Origin: Leptospira ryugenii
GTDB taxonomy: Bacteria > Spirochaetota > Leptospiria > Leptospirales > Leptospiraceae
NCBI RefSeq assembly: GCF_003114855.1
Contig: NZ_BFBB01000003.1
Coordinates: 781,009 to 845,008 of the forward strand
Direction of reading: 5' to 3'
DNA: 64,000 nt
Shown: positions 1 to 9,004 of the stretch, piece by piece
How positions within the stretch are numbered: the first letter of the stretch is position 1
Layout: each line of letters begins with the position of its first letter
Position numbers and translations under genes: made by a program
Notes under the pieces: model-generated
The model's input: the letters and a program-made list of their open reading frames with translations, nothing else
What the model was told of the DNA's origin: nothing
The model's database searches: none

Positions 1-57
1 ATGAGTTGCCAGATAAATCTTCCGTTCGAATATATTGGGTTCCCAGGAGAGTGTCCC

Positions 58-531
58 ATGACAAGACAGATGACAGAAGCAAACATACAATGGCTAAATG
101 TAAAATTACAAGAATCCAAAAAGATCTTTTATCTATTGGCCATTGCCTTTACGGTTAGTTTCTGCATTTTCTCTTATGTGATTTGGTTTTATCTGGATTT
201 ACAAGAATCAGCAGAGTGGATTCGCTTTTTGCCCATAGGAATTTTGGTCATGGATGCCATCATCCTATACTTAGTGATTTTCCCTCGTGTTCGCAGATTT
301 CAATTGGATATTCAGGGAAAACAAAAGGAAATCCTCCGCACAAAAATCGAACGTACCGAACGACGGACTTATAAGAATTCCATTAGCTTTCATTGGATTC
401 TAAAAGATGGGGAGTCAATCCAGGTAGAATCGAGTCAATTTGAAGCCCACCAAGCAGGCGAAGAACTTGTGTTACACATAGCTCCCCATAGCAAAACCCT
501 CTTGGAAGTCGCCAAAGAAGATATTTTTTAA
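58..531 (+). CDS. Hypothetical two-helix membrane protein
   Basis: Encodes about 157 residues. The frame is open from base 1, but ATG at 58 follows AGGAGA (45-50) by 7 nt, so I take that as the start. Two hydrophobic segments lie at about residues 22-45 and 55-75, followed by a charged cytoplasmic-type tail of about 80 residues with no motif I recognise. The stop codon abuts a hairpin that works as a terminator only on the opposite strand, so this gene converges with the 5S rRNA transcript. Function unknown. Confidence 0.6.
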   Translation: MTRQMTEANIQWLNVKLQESKKIFYLLAIAFTVSFCIFSYVIWFYLDLQESAEWIRFLPIGILVMDAIILYLVIFPRVRRFQLDIQGKQKEILRTKIERTERRTYKNSISFHWILKDGESIQVESSQFEAHQAGEELVLHIAPHSKTLLEVAKEDIF

Positions 532-562
532 AAATAAAAAAAGCGTTCAATCTCTTGAACGC
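532..562 (-). terminator. Intrinsic terminator, repeat copy 1
   Basis: Perfect 8-bp stem GCGTTCAA/TTGAACGC with a 4-nt loop (543-562), followed on the minus strand by a T-rich tract (532-542). Third in series downstream of the 5S gene, directly against the stop codon of the convergent gene. Confidence 0.8.
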
Positions 563-684
563 TCTGTTAACAATGATGACGAACCCAGCGACAATGCCGG
601 AAGATCTTAAGCAAGACACCTTGCTTTAGATCTGAGGCAGCAACCGAAGAGTCGCGGACTCGCCGGACTAGCTTGAAGCGCCCT

Positions 685-716
685 TAAATAAAAAAAGCGT
701 TCAATCTCTTGAACGC
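685..716 (-). terminator. Intrinsic terminator, repeat copy 2
   Basis: The same 8-bp stem (697-716) and T tract (686-696) as the other copies, exactly 154 bp from each neighbour. Confidence 0.8.
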
Positions 717-838
717 TCTGTTAACAATGATGACGAACCCGGCGACAATGCCGGAAGATCTTAAGCAAGACACCTTGCTTTAGATCTGAGGCAGCGACCG
801 AAGAGTCGCGGACTCGCCGGACTAGCTTGAAGCGCCCT

Positions 839-870
839 TAAATAAAAAAAGCGTTCAATCTCTTGAACGC
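839..870 (-). terminator. Intrinsic terminator of the 5S rRNA gene, copy 3
   Basis: Stem 851-858 with 863-870, loop 859-862, T tract 840-850 on the minus strand. It begins 21 nt past the 5S 3' end and is the primary rrf terminator. Confidence 0.88.
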
Positions 871-891
871 TCTGTTAACAATGATGACGAA

Positions 892-1007
892 CCCGGCGAC
901 GTCCTACTCTCCCATTGAGCGAACCCAATAGTACCATCGGCGATGAGAAGCTTGACTTCCGTGTTCGGAATGGGAACGGGTATGACCTTCTCTCCATAAT
1001 CACCAGG
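892..1007 (-). rRNA. rrf: 5S ribosomal RNA
   Basis: About 116 nt. On the minus strand it contains the conserved 5S core (ccgttcccattccgaacacg, then aagtcaagc) and ends in the helix-I partner. The 5' nine bases (1007-999) pair with the 3' nine (900-892) using G-C and G-U pairs, which fixes both ends. There is no 23S or 16S gene beside it, as expected for the dispersed rRNA genes of Leptospira. It has its own likely promoter and a repeated terminator. Confidence 0.95.
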
Positions 1008-1029
1008 AGTAATTACCATACTCCTGGTG
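1001..1029 (-). other. Perfect 9-bp inverted repeat over the 5S 5' end
   Basis: CACCAGGAG (1001-1009) and CTCCTGGTG (1021-1029) are separated by 11 bp. One arm is the first bases of the mature 5S, the other lies upstream. It lacks a T tract, so it is not a normal terminator for the preceding protein gene. It may form in a readthrough precursor and affect 5S maturation; that is inference. Confidence 0.5.
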
Positions 1030-1045
1030 ATGAGCTCGTCGTCAA
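1015..1045 (-). promoter_or_regulatory. Candidate promoter of the 5S rRNA gene
   Basis: TTGACG (1045-1040) lies 19 bp from TATGGT (1020-1015) on the minus strand. A start about 7 nt further would fall at the 5S 5' end. The spacer is long and the -10 imperfect, so this is only a candidate. It sits in the 47-bp gap behind the upstream gene. Confidence 0.35.
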
Positions 1046-1054
1046 GTACGAATT

Positions 1055-2011
1055 TTAAAATCCTATGTCGTAGGTAAGTCCGAATTTGATCCCAGTCAGA
1101 TCAATCGTTTCTTCCTTGGTAGCCGCAAGGAATTGGCCCGCCGTACCCAATCCCGAAAATCCTGCCGTGGTAAGTGTGAAGGCAGTGGGCGATTGGCTTT
1201 TCGTATTCATTTTCTCTTGGTCAAAACTAGCAAAAAGCCTGAGTTTTGGCATTAACTGGTAACTGGCACCGAAAGAGAATTTTTGAGAGGAAAACAAATA
1301 ACCCCCATCAGCTGTGCTGTAAATACCTCCATCGGTTCTCAAGAGAATGACTTCGTTGTTATATGAACCCTTTCCGTTGATGAGGAGCGGACCATAGACA
1401 AGTAAATCTGCAAACAAAGTAACATCTGAATTTAGATCGTACTCAAAACCTGCACCCACAAGACCTGCAATTCCTTGTGCAGTTGTTTTTTGCGTACCAA
1501 AATAAGAGGGGACACCTGCACCTAACAATGATCCTTCAAAGGATTGGTCAACGACTCTCAAAACATATTTTGGTAGAATCCGAAAGTTAGGGGCTATCGA
1601 TAGAGTCAGACCCAAGTTAAAATCATTATAATTGAGTTTGTAAGTACCTTCTTTGATGCCGATACCCGCTGGATAAAAGGAGCGCCACTCATAGTCCCGC
1701 GAATGACCATTCAATTGGACTCCAAAGAATGCATGGCTGACAAGCCCACTGCCTAAAGATTGGTAGTAATCGGCACCCAATTGGTTGATGAGATCAAGCC
1801 CTCTGCCGTTTTCCCATTTTTGGTTCAAGTCCACTAGAAAATAATCTGCAAATGTCGATCTCTTTTCGATGTCTGTCTTGACACCACCATAAAACAATCC
1901 ACCGCGCACTCTTAGGGCGCTTCCTTCTACCTTACCTTGGGCCAATAAACTAGAGAAAAGGCTGGAGGAAATAAACGAGAAGATAATGAGAAAGAGAAAC
2001 TTGTGTACCAT
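1055..2011 (-). CDS. Predicted outer-membrane beta-barrel protein
   Basis: 318 residues with a signal peptide (hydrophobic residues 4-22, cleavage near LLAQG). The rest alternates short amphipathic strands with Gly/Asn/Asp turns and ends in Phe (..TYDIGF), the usual outer-membrane barrel C terminus. AGGAAGGA precedes the ATG. It lies upstream of the 5S gene on the same strand and is divergent from the phosphatase gene. I cannot assign a substrate; an OmpP1/FadL-like or porin-like role are both possible. Confidence 0.7.
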   Translation of the reverse strand: MVHKFLFLIIFSFISSSLFSSLLAQGKVEGSALRVRGGLFYGGVKTDIEKRSTFADYFLVDLNQKWENGRGLDLINQLGADYYQSLGSGLVSHAFFGVQLNGHSRDYEWRSFYPAGIGIKEGTYKLNYNDFNLGLTLSIAPNFRILPKYVLRVVDQSFEGSLLGAGVPSYFGTQKTTAQGIAGLVGAGFEYDLNSDVTLFADLLVYGPLLINGKGSYNNEVILLRTDGGIYSTADGGYLFSSQKFSFGASYQLMPKLRLFASFDQEKMNTKSQSPTAFTLTTAGFSGLGTAGQFLAATKEETIDLTGIKFGLTYDIGF

Positions 2012-2230
2012 AGATCCTTCCTATTGTAATTGAAATCATGTCCTAAGATTTCTGCGTACCCAAAAAAATCATGCAGAATTTTGAGATGATCTGAACTTCG
2101 TTAACTATAAAACGACATTTTCCGACCCATCCACCTGTCGACTTTGATAAATTAGATTGCACAATTATTTCATAATGTTGGAATGAAATGACACAAAAAG
2201 AGAGAAATTTCCTTTTATGAGGATGGAACA

Positions 2231-5200
2231 ATGAGTTTGGATTGGCTTTCGTTTTCCTACCATTCCGTAGGCGTTTTTGCTGCATACCTCATCATTTTTT
2301 TGATGAGCATCTTTCTATTGACCAAAAAGGACAAAAGCGTTTCCACCTGGTGGCTTGCCATCATGTTTACTGGCTATAGCTTTATGCTGCTTGGATACGT
2401 ACTTGCCTATTCGATAAACGCCCCCTTCGGCGCATACCATCGATTCATTACTATGGTAGCGCTCCTTGGAAACGCAGGTATGTTAGGATTTGCATATTAC
2501 TTTCCTAAATTGGATTACCCAAAGGAAACAAAGTATCTATTACCGGTTCTTTTATTGATCATCCTTGCAACCTATATTCAATTTGTGGCGAAAGGATCTG
2601 GATTAGAAAAGATTTATAACTTTACTGCACACTTTTATACCTTTGATTATGGTGCCGAACACTCACTTATTTTGCTTTCTACCCAAACAATCGCTCTCAT
2701 AATCCTCATTCGCAAAACTATTAAAAATTCAGATTATGATGGAATACTACTACGCTGGAATGATAAACCCCACTCTCTAGGTGCCTATCCAATCTATTAT
2801 CTTTCCAATTTCTTGATCAAATGGATGAAATTCATCTCTCCACTCGGGAAAGAAGCACAAGCCACAAAAAGCTTTTCTAAAGCTATTTTTATTTTTTTGA
2901 TTATAGCTGTATCGAATGTTCTGAATAAGATGGGCATCATCTCTTACGAGGTATATGCTTTCATTTTTGCAAACGTAACTTTAGTAATTTGTTTTTATAT
3001 TTTAATTACATATATCAATCATTCACCAGAGCCAACTACTTTCATGTTCAAACTAGTGGGACTGAGTTTGGTTACCGTACTATTGGTACTTGGTTTTGTT
3101 GGAAATATCACTTTGAGTATGAATGAAAAGGAATACGATGAATTGAAAAAAGCACAAATTGTTGGTATCAAAAAAGATATATTGAACAGACAGTTTGCAG
3201 GTTTACCGCAAGAAATCGAATACATCCTCACTAAGCCCAAGGACAATTCACTATTTTCGGATGAATTGGTTTTAGAATACAACAGAAATCCTTCCGACTT
3301 AAATTTGGATGATATCAAAAGAGGGATCAAAAAACAAAAAGATTACCTATTAAAAGATTCTCTGACCAAAGTCATGAAAAAGAATGGAAGGAAATTCGGC
3401 AAAGAGACTCCAACTAAAGAAGAACAAAAAGAGGCATTGGAATTATTCAAAAAGTCAAGACAATACCAAAATCTCGTTCAAGAAGAGACAAAAGATTTTC
3501 AAAGACTTTACAGAGAGGCTAAGTCGAGGTATACACATTTTGATTTTGTAGATGAGAACAAAAAATACGAGATCGGATATTCCTACGATTTGTATAGAAA
3601 CTTTACTCACCAAAATACGATCAAAATTATAGGTACAATATTTTTCACTACAATCTTGATTTTACTCGTTTTCCCACGATTCTTTTACTCAAGTTTGGTT
3701 AAGCCACTTAACGATTTGTTATCTGGGGTGACAAAAGTAAATGAAGGAAATCTGGACATAGAGGTACCAATCAAGGTGAAAGATGAGATTGGATTTTTAT
3801 CTAGTTCCTTCAACTCGATGGTAACTTCCATTAAACAAGCAAGGCGAGAGCTACAAGATTATGCCGAGAATCTTGAAGTAAAGGTGAAGGAAAGGACTCG
3901 TGAAGTTAGAGAAAAAATGGAAGAAGTCCAACAGTTGAAAATCCAACAGGATGGAGACTACTTCCTGACTTCCCTTCTCGCAAAACCACTCTTTTTCAAT
4001 GCAAATAAATCCAAACTTGTACCTACTGAATTCTTGATCAAACAAAAGAAGAGATTTGAGTTTAAGTCAAAAACTGCTGACCTCGGTGGAGATATTTGTA
4101 TCACTGGAAATCTAAAGTTTGGAACACCTGAAAATTTTAAAACTTACATTATGGCAATGAATGGTGATGCTATGGGTAAGTCTATGCAAGGGGCTGGTGG
4201 TTCTCTAGTAATGGGAGTAGTATTCAATGCCATCATGTCTCGATCTGCTTCCAATAAAAAAATCCTAAATACCACACCGAGAGAATGGCTTACAGATGTT
4301 TACAATGAGGTAAATGCTGTCTTCAAATCGTTTAACGGAACTATGGTGATTTCAGCAACGGTGATTCTTGTAGAGGAAAAATCTGGTGAGATGATTTACT
4401 TTAATGCGGAACATCCTGCGACCATCCTCTACCGTGATGGTAAAGCATCCTTTATCGAAAAAGAACTATTACTCCGAAAGTTAGGCCAAGAATCGGAATT
4501 TGAATTTAAAATCCAAGAATTCAAACTATTGCCAGGTGATGCCATCATAATGGGTTCCGATGGAAAAGATGATATCGATCTAAGTCCCAATTCTGAATCA
4601 AGGACAATCAACGAAGATGAAAACCTTGTACTCTCTTTGATTGAAAAAACAGGGGGGAATATATTTCAAATGGAGTCTGCAATCCAAGAACTTGGAGCAA
4701 TCACAGACGATTTGTCATTTTTGAGATTAGATTTCCAACCAATCGGAGTCAGGGAAGGTCAGCAGGCAATTTCGGAATCCCCAGTCACACAATCTTATGA
4801 AGAGGAAGAACTATCATTCAAAGACGAAGATTCCAATTTCAATCTTTCTGAAGTATACCAAGAGAGCAAACAATTGTACCGTGAAGGGAAGGTAAATGCT
4901 GCACTCGGATTGCTCATGCGAGCAAGATCATTAGAACCAAATAATCAAAAATTAAATAAGTTACTTGGACTTATGAGCTTTAAAGGAAAGGACTATGCGA
5001 CCGCAGTTGAAGTTTTGAGCCAGTATCTACAAATGGATCCAGATACGGAAGAATTATGGTATTACCTATCTTTATCTCAGAAAAAAATGGGACGATATCT
5101 TTCTTCACTCGAAGCTTCCAAAAAAGTTTATGAACTTTCTCCTGAAAACGTAAATAACTTGGTCAACCTTTCTGACCTCAACCGACTAACAGGAAAATAC

Positions 5201-5293
5201 GAGGAATCAAGAAAGTATTCGGAAAGAGCCTTGGAGTTGGATCCCGACAACCAAAATGCAAAAAAGATCTTAAAATACTTGGATAAAGTTTAA
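2231..5293 (+). CDS. Multi-TM HAMP/PP2C-type (SpoIIE) phosphatase with C-terminal TPRs
   Basis: 1020 residues. About eight N-terminal membrane helices (residues 10-297), a charged helical region outside the membrane (298-465), another helix (466-482), a HAMP domain (about 487-540), a coiled coil, then a PP2C/SpoIIE phosphatase domain (about 600-840) and TPR-like repeats (880-1020). Phosphatase acidic motifs are visible: GGD, GDAMGKS in place of the usual DVxGHG, SDGKDD and TDDLSF. The family dephosphorylates Ser/Thr on partners such as anti-sigma antagonists. No such partner lies next to it. The 7TM-like sensor, HAMP and TPRs suggest a membrane signal relayed to a protein partner. Its stop overlaps that of convergent purT by 3 bp. 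Confidence 0.85.
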   Translation: MSLDWLSFSYHSVGVFAAYLIIFLMSIFLLTKKDKSVSTWWLAIMFTGYSFMLLGYVLAYSINAPFGAYHRFITMVALLGNAGMLGFAYYFPKLDYPKETKYLLPVLLLIILATYIQFVAKGSGLEKIYNFTAHFYTFDYGAEHSLILLSTQTIALIILIRKTIKNSDYDGILLRWNDKPHSLGAYPIYYLSNFLIKWMKFISPLGKEAQATKSFSKAIFIFLIIAVSNVLNKMGIISYEVYAFIFANVTLVICFYILITYINHSPEPTTFMFKLVGLSLVTVLLVLGFVGNITLSMNEKEYDELKKAQIVGIKKDILNRQFAGLPQEIEYILTKPKDNSLFSDELVLEYNRNPSDLNLDDIKRGIKKQKDYLLKDSLTKVMKKNGRKFGKETPTKEEQKEALELFKKSRQYQNLVQEETKDFQRLYREAKSRYTHFDFVDENKKYEIGYSYDLYRNFTHQNTIKIIGTIFFTTILILLVFPRFFYSSLVKPLNDLLSGVTKVNEGNLDIEVPIKVKDEIGFLSSSFNSMVTSIKQARRELQDYAENLEVKVKERTREVREKMEEVQQLKIQQDGDYFLTSLLAKPLFFNANKSKLVPTEFLIKQKKRFEFKSKTADLGGDICITGNLKFGTPENFKTYIMAMNGDAMGKSMQGAGGSLVMGVVFNAIMSRSASNKKILNTTPREWLTDVYNEVNAVFKSFNGTMVISATVILVEEKSGEMIYFNAEHPATILYRDGKASFIEKELLLRKLGQESEFEFKIQEFKLLPGDAIIMGSDGKDDIDLSPNSESRTINEDENLVLSLIEKTGGNIFQMESAIQELGAITDDLSFLRLDFQPIGVREGQQAISESPVTQSYEEEELSFKDEDSNFNLSEVYQESKQLYREGKVNAALGLLMRARSLEPNNQKLNKLLGLMSFKGKDYATAVEVLSQYLQMDPDTEELWYYLSLSQKKMGRYLSSLEASKKVYELSPENVNNLVNLSDLNRLTGKYEESRKYSERALELDPDNQNAKKILKYLDKV

Positions 5294-6471
5294 ATTTTAA
5301 GGCGAATTTTATCTCTTGTTTGGTTGGCTTTCAAACGGGCCGTTTCGATGGACTCTGCCCGTGCAAGAGCAACTCCCATCCTTCTCCTTCCTTTGATCTC
5401 TGGCTTTCCAAAAAGCCTTAGATCAACATTTAGCTCTGAGAGTGCCTCTTCTAGGCCATAAAAAATTGGAGCCTCCTCTTCTGCGGTAAATAGGATGGCA
5501 GAGGATGCGGACGGTCCGTACTCAATGATTTCTGGAATTGGCAAACCAAGCAAAGCACGTACATGGAGAGAAAATTCAGAATAGTTTTGGCTAACCAATG
5601 TAACCAATCCTGTATCATGTGGTCTCGGTGAAACTTCGCTGAAGTAAACTTCATCTCCTTTCACAAACAATTCAACACCAAAGATACCATAACCACCTAG
5701 GCCTGAAGTGATCGTTTCAGCAATCTGTTTCGCTTTCTTTACACTTTCATCGGTCATTTTTTGTGGCATCCATGATTCCACATAATCACCGTTTACCTGT
5801 TTGTGCCCTATCGGAGATAGAAAGCTCGTTCCTGCCTTATGCCGAATCGTAAGTAAGGTGATTTCGAAATCAAAGGAAATGAATTCTTCTATGATCATCC
5901 TGCCTTTACCTGCTCTTCCACCTGTTTGCCCGTAATTCCAAGCAGTCTCAATTTCTGATTCGGTTCGGATAAGACTTTGGCCTTTGCCTGATGAACTCAT
6001 GATTGGTTTTACGACACAAGGAAGTCCAATTTCTTTGACCCCCGAAGTAAACTCTTCTAGATTGTCTGCAAATCGATATTGTGAGGTGGGAAGTCCTAAT
6101 TCCTTAGAAGCAAAATTCCGAATCCCTTCTCGGTTCATTGTCAAATTGACTGCATTGGCACTGGGAATTATACGAAAGCCCTCTCCCTCCAAACGCAATA
6201 GTGTTGCTGTATGGATGGCTTCAATTTCTGGAACAATAAAATCTGGTTTCAAATCCTTGATACAAGCTTCAAGTTCTGCAGGATTTAACATATCAATGAC
6301 CCGACTCTCTTGGGAGACAAGCATCGCAGGCGCGTTCGGATAGCGGTCAACAGCAATAACGTGCACGCCAAGTCTCTGCGCTTCAATGGCAACTTCCTTA
6401 CCCAACTCTCCAGAACCAAGGAGTAATAATTTTAATGCAGTGCTTGAATGCGGTGTACCAATTTGAATCAT
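5290..6471 (-). CDS. purT: Formate-dependent phosphoribosylglycinamide formyltransferase (GAR transformylase 2)
   Basis: 393 residues, the usual PurT length. ATP-grasp enzyme converting GAR, formate and ATP to formyl-GAR in purine synthesis, independent of folate. Visible family signatures include the N-terminal [20 protein letters not shown], the [12 protein letters not shown] phosphate-binding loop, [15 protein letters not shown], and [12 protein letters not shown] near the metal/ATP site. The start ATG lacks a clear Shine-Dalgarno. It appears to be transcribed alone. Confidence 0.95.
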   Translation of the reverse strand: MIQIGTPHSSTALKLLLLGSGELGKEVAIEAQRLGVHVIAVDRYPNAPAMLVSQESRVIDMLNPAELEACIKDLKPDFIVPEIEAIHTATLLRLEGEGFRIIPSANAVNLTMNREGIRNFASKELGLPTSQYRFADNLEEFTSGVKEIGLPCVVKPIMSSSGKGQSLIRTESEIETAWNYGQTGGRAGKGRMIIEEFISFDFEITLLTIRHKAGTSFLSPIGHKQVNGDYVESWMPQKMTDESVKKAKQIAETITSGLGGYGIFGVELFVKGDEVYFSEVSPRPHDTGLVTLVSQNYSEFSLHVRALLGLPIPEIIEYGPSASSAILFTAEEEAPIFYGLEEALSELNVDLRLFGKPEIKGRRRMGVALARAESIETARLKANQTRDKIRLKI

Positions 6472-6573
6472 GAGGCTATAAAAAAAAATGTTCTGAAAAT
6501 AAAAAGAAAATTATGAGAGGAGTAAAATAATAAAAGAGACAAATTTGATTTGAGAAAACAATCTGGATCTGCT

Positions 6574-7308
6574 ATGAAAACTGCTTTGGTTTTAGGTGCA
6601 AGTTCTGATATCGCCAAACACATCGTATATGAATTGCAAAAAAAACATATAAACTTACAACTTACAGGAACAAATCTCCAAGTTTTGGAACAAACTTTCT
6701 CAGGTTTAGTAGCTAGCGAAGCACAAAAAATTCAATTTTTTAGCTTGGACATCCGAAACAAAAATCAATTCATTCGTTTTTTAGAACAACTTGATCCCTT
6801 CCCCGATGTTGTCTATTCCGCCATTGGGTATTACAAAGACCAGATGGACTTGCGATATTCCTTACAAGAACTCTCGGACACCATCGAAATTAATTTTTCA
6901 GGGCTTGTGGCATTGCTTAGCCTAATCGCAAATCGAATGGAGGAGAGAAAATTTGGTCAAATTGTGGTCCTAAGTTCTGTGGCTGGTGAGAGAGGTAGAC
7001 AATTAAACTATGGTTACGGAAGTACAAAAGCCGCGCTGACCGTATTTTTATCAGGCCTTCGGAATCGACTCCATAAAGCTAATGTTCAGATAACGACCGT
7101 TTTACTAGGGCCAGTGTACACAAAAATGTCTAAGGGGCATAAACTCTTCCCTATTATCACTTTGCAAGCTCCGATCGCAGCAAAAAAGATTGTGGAGGCG
7201 GGTGAAAAATATAAAGACGAGGTGTATATCCATTGGATTTGGCGTTGGATCATGTTGCTCATCAAAATCATTCCGGAAGGCATCTTCAAAAGATTGCCTC
7301 CCTTTTGA
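6574..7308 (+). CDS. Short-chain dehydrogenase/reductase (DprE2-like)
   Basis: 244 residues from ATG 6574; a TTG at 6550 would add 8. Rossmann motif GASSDIA near the start, catalytic Ser in VLSSVAGERG, and the YxxxK pair in YGYGSTKAAL. The C terminus (WIWRWIMLLIKIIPEGIFKRL) is hydrophobic and basic, suggesting membrane association. GASSDIA and the hydrophobic tail recall reductases acting on polyprenyl-linked or lipid sugars (DprE2 type), but there is no DprE1 partner here. Substrate unassigned. Confidence 0.8.
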   Translation: MKTALVLGASSDIAKHIVYELQKKHINLQLTGTNLQVLEQTFSGLVASEAQKIQFFSLDIRNKNQFIRFLEQLDPFPDVVYSAIGYYKDQMDLRYSLQELSDTIEINFSGLVALLSLIANRMEERKFGQIVVLSSVAGERGRQLNYGYGSTKAALTVFLSGLRNRLHKANVQITTVLLGPVYTKMSKGHKLFPIITLQAPIAAKKIVEAGEKYKDEVYIHWIWRWIMLLIKIIPEGIFKRLPPF

Positions 7309-7326
7309 AGCCATTTCTCTATCTGT

Positions 7327-7635
7327 CTATTTTCCTGGGCAAGGGATATGTGTTACTTCATTGCCTTTCACAATTCCTAATCCCTTGATATTTTTATGTA
7401 CCACATTGTCTTCGCAACAATTCTTTCCATCTTCCGCACGAGATGTACACAAATCGAAAGCCTCTTGCGGACTAGATGCATTCACATTCAATTTACAGGT
7501 TGTACCGGTCGACTTAGGAATCTGCGGCGGCCAATTGTCTTTGATCCTCCCACAATTGTAAGTATCAGCAGTCAGGGAATTGGCTGAAAAAACAAAAGCC
7601 AAAAGGAAGGTAATTCCTAACATTACTAGTTTCAT
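7327..7635 (-). CDS. Small secreted six-cysteine protein, hypothetical
   Basis: 102 residues with a signal peptide (MKLVMLGITFLLAFVFSANS) and six cysteines in the mature part (YNC, TTC, DLC, NCC, IPC), which suggests disulphides in the periplasm or outside. A good AGGAGA precedes the ATG. It stands alone, convergent with the SDR gene. I do not recognise the family. Confidence 0.65.
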   Translation of the reverse strand: MKLVMLGITFLLAFVFSANSLTADTYNCGRIKDNWPPQIPKSTGTTCKLNVNASSPQEAFDLCTSRAEDGKNCCEDNVVHKNIKGLGIVKGNEVTHIPCPGK

Positions 7636-7740
7636 TGATCTCTCCTTAAGAAGGAGTCATATCATAAAAAATGATCGCGATAGTGGCAACCAAAAAAAAG
7701 AGAGAGAACAGAATGTTCTCGGATGAAAGTGGGAGGTAGA

Positions 7741-8976
7741 CTAAACCTGTGCGTCGATTTCTTTAAAAATGGCCTCCATTTGGTCTTTGATTTTGATCGA
7801 AATTCTCTTTAACCAGGAATAACTTTCAGTCAACTCCTTCATTTTATTCTCAAGTTCTAATCCAGATTTTTTAATTTCATCTAAATGAAAGTTTACCTGA
7901 ACGATTAAACCATATACTTCTCCCGAGACATCTTTCACTATATGGGAAATCGAGTTTAAAACCTTAGTTTTCTCTTGGACAGAGAATCCGCGCGATTTTA
8001 ATTCTGAGATCGTTTGCACTACCTCTGCAATGGTCCCATGTGTTGCCTGAACTCCATCAAAAATTTCTGAAAACGCTTCGCCTGCTTCCTTACTCAATTG
8101 ATGGGCATCATCTGTTAATTGGACACTTTGATTTAGGAGTCCTTTGATTTCATTTGCGTTCAAGGATGTTTGTATCGCTAAAGTTCGCATTTCATCAGCG
8201 ATTACCGCAAAACCTTTGCCTTTATCACCTAAATGGGCAGACTCTATAGCGGCATTGATAGAAAGTAAATTTGTTTTTTTGGTCACCTCATTGATGAAAT
8301 CAGTCAATTTTAACATACCCACTGTCGAATCTGCTAAGGTAGCAAGAATGTCCGTTGATTTTGTGACTTTTGATTTTCCTTCTGCCGTTTGCGAGACCAT
8401 ATTCTCAAATGTCCTTCCCCGGAGTTGAATCTCTTCTATGACTATGGTCACAATTTCAAGCATCGTTTCGATATCGAGAGATGTGCTCTTAACAGAATCC
8501 AAAAACAATACTTCATCTTCCGCAAGTGTCGCTACGACTTTATAAATCTCTTCTACCTGAGTATAAACCCCACCTAACTCTTCATTTAATGATTCTAAAT
8601 GCTGATAGGTCGCGTCTATTTTTGTCTGGATTTGTTGAAAATTATCTTCCAAGTACTCCAAAAAATCAGGAAGGTCAATCCCACGGAGCGAAAGATCTAA
8701 CAAAGGATGGAATATAACTTGCATTTTCTTAGCATTTTTCCTTTGTTTCCAAAGAATGAATGCCCAATAAATAAAAAGAAGGACTAGATACAAACTTCCT
8801 AAAATGACGGATGTTAATTGATTTCCGGGAGAGTTATAAAGGAATAGAAAACCACAAATGCCAATGGATTGACAGGCAATGAGAAATAAATTCTCTAATG
8901 ATTTGAAAAAAAATGTAGACCAGTCTTTCAATGGATTCTCTTGGCCAAGAGTATTCAAAAAATATAAAATTGTCAA
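7741..8976 (-). CDS. Methyl-accepting chemotaxis-type protein without a periplasmic sensor domain
   Basis: About 411 residues. Two N-terminal helices (about 25-45 and 55-75) are separated by only a short loop, so the usual periplasmic ligand domain is missing. The rest is a long cytoplasmic coiled coil whose hairpin tip reads TKKTNLLSINAAIESAHLGDKGKGFAVIADEMRTLA, the CheA/CheW-contacting MCP core. It probably senses a cytoplasmic or membrane cue. The start is uncertain: the frame opens at TTG 8976 with no clear ribosome site. Confidence 0.85.
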   Translation of the reverse strand: MTILYFLNTLGQENPLKDWSTFFFKSLENLFLIACQSIGICGFLFLYNSPGNQLTSVILGSLYLVLLFIYWAFILWKQRKNAKKMQVIFHPLLDLSLRGIDLPDFLEYLEDNFQQIQTKIDATYQHLESLNEELGGVYTQVEEIYKVVATLAEDEVLFLDSVKSTSLDIETMLEIVTIVIEEIQLRGRTFENMVSQTAEGKSKVTKSTDILATLADSTVGMLKLTDFINEVTKKTNLLSINAAIESAHLGDKGKGFAVIADEMRTLAIQTSLNANEIKGLLNQSVQLTDDAHQLSKEAGEAFSEIFDGVQATHGTIAEVVQTISELKSRGFSVQEKTKVLNSISHIVKDVSGEVYGLIVQVNFHLDEIKKSGLELENKMKELTESYSWLKRISIKIKDQMEAIFKEIDAQV

Positions 8977-9004
8977 GATAGATTGGTGAATTTTGCAGAA
9001 TCCG

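Larger units (their letters stand above)
532..900 (-). repeat. 154-bp tandem repeat of the 5S rRNA 3' flank (2 full units plus a partial)
   Basis: Units are 532-685 and 686-839, with a 61-bp partial unit at 840-900 that runs into the 5S gene. The two full units differ only at 587/741 (a/g) and 642/796 (a/g). On the minus strand each unit carries several hairpins (AGATCT..GCAAG with a GTGT loop, GCGAC/GTCGC, CCGGC/GCCGG), a copy of the last 9 nt of 5S helix I (cccggcgac on the plus strand) and a full intrinsic terminator. This looks like a local duplication anchored on the rrf 3' end, or a structured non-coding RNA array. No open reading frame explains it. Confidence 0.9.

Noticed and set aside
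532..900. CRISPR array
   Set aside because: The repeats are 154 bp, directly adjacent with no spacers, and carry terminators; no cas gene is present.
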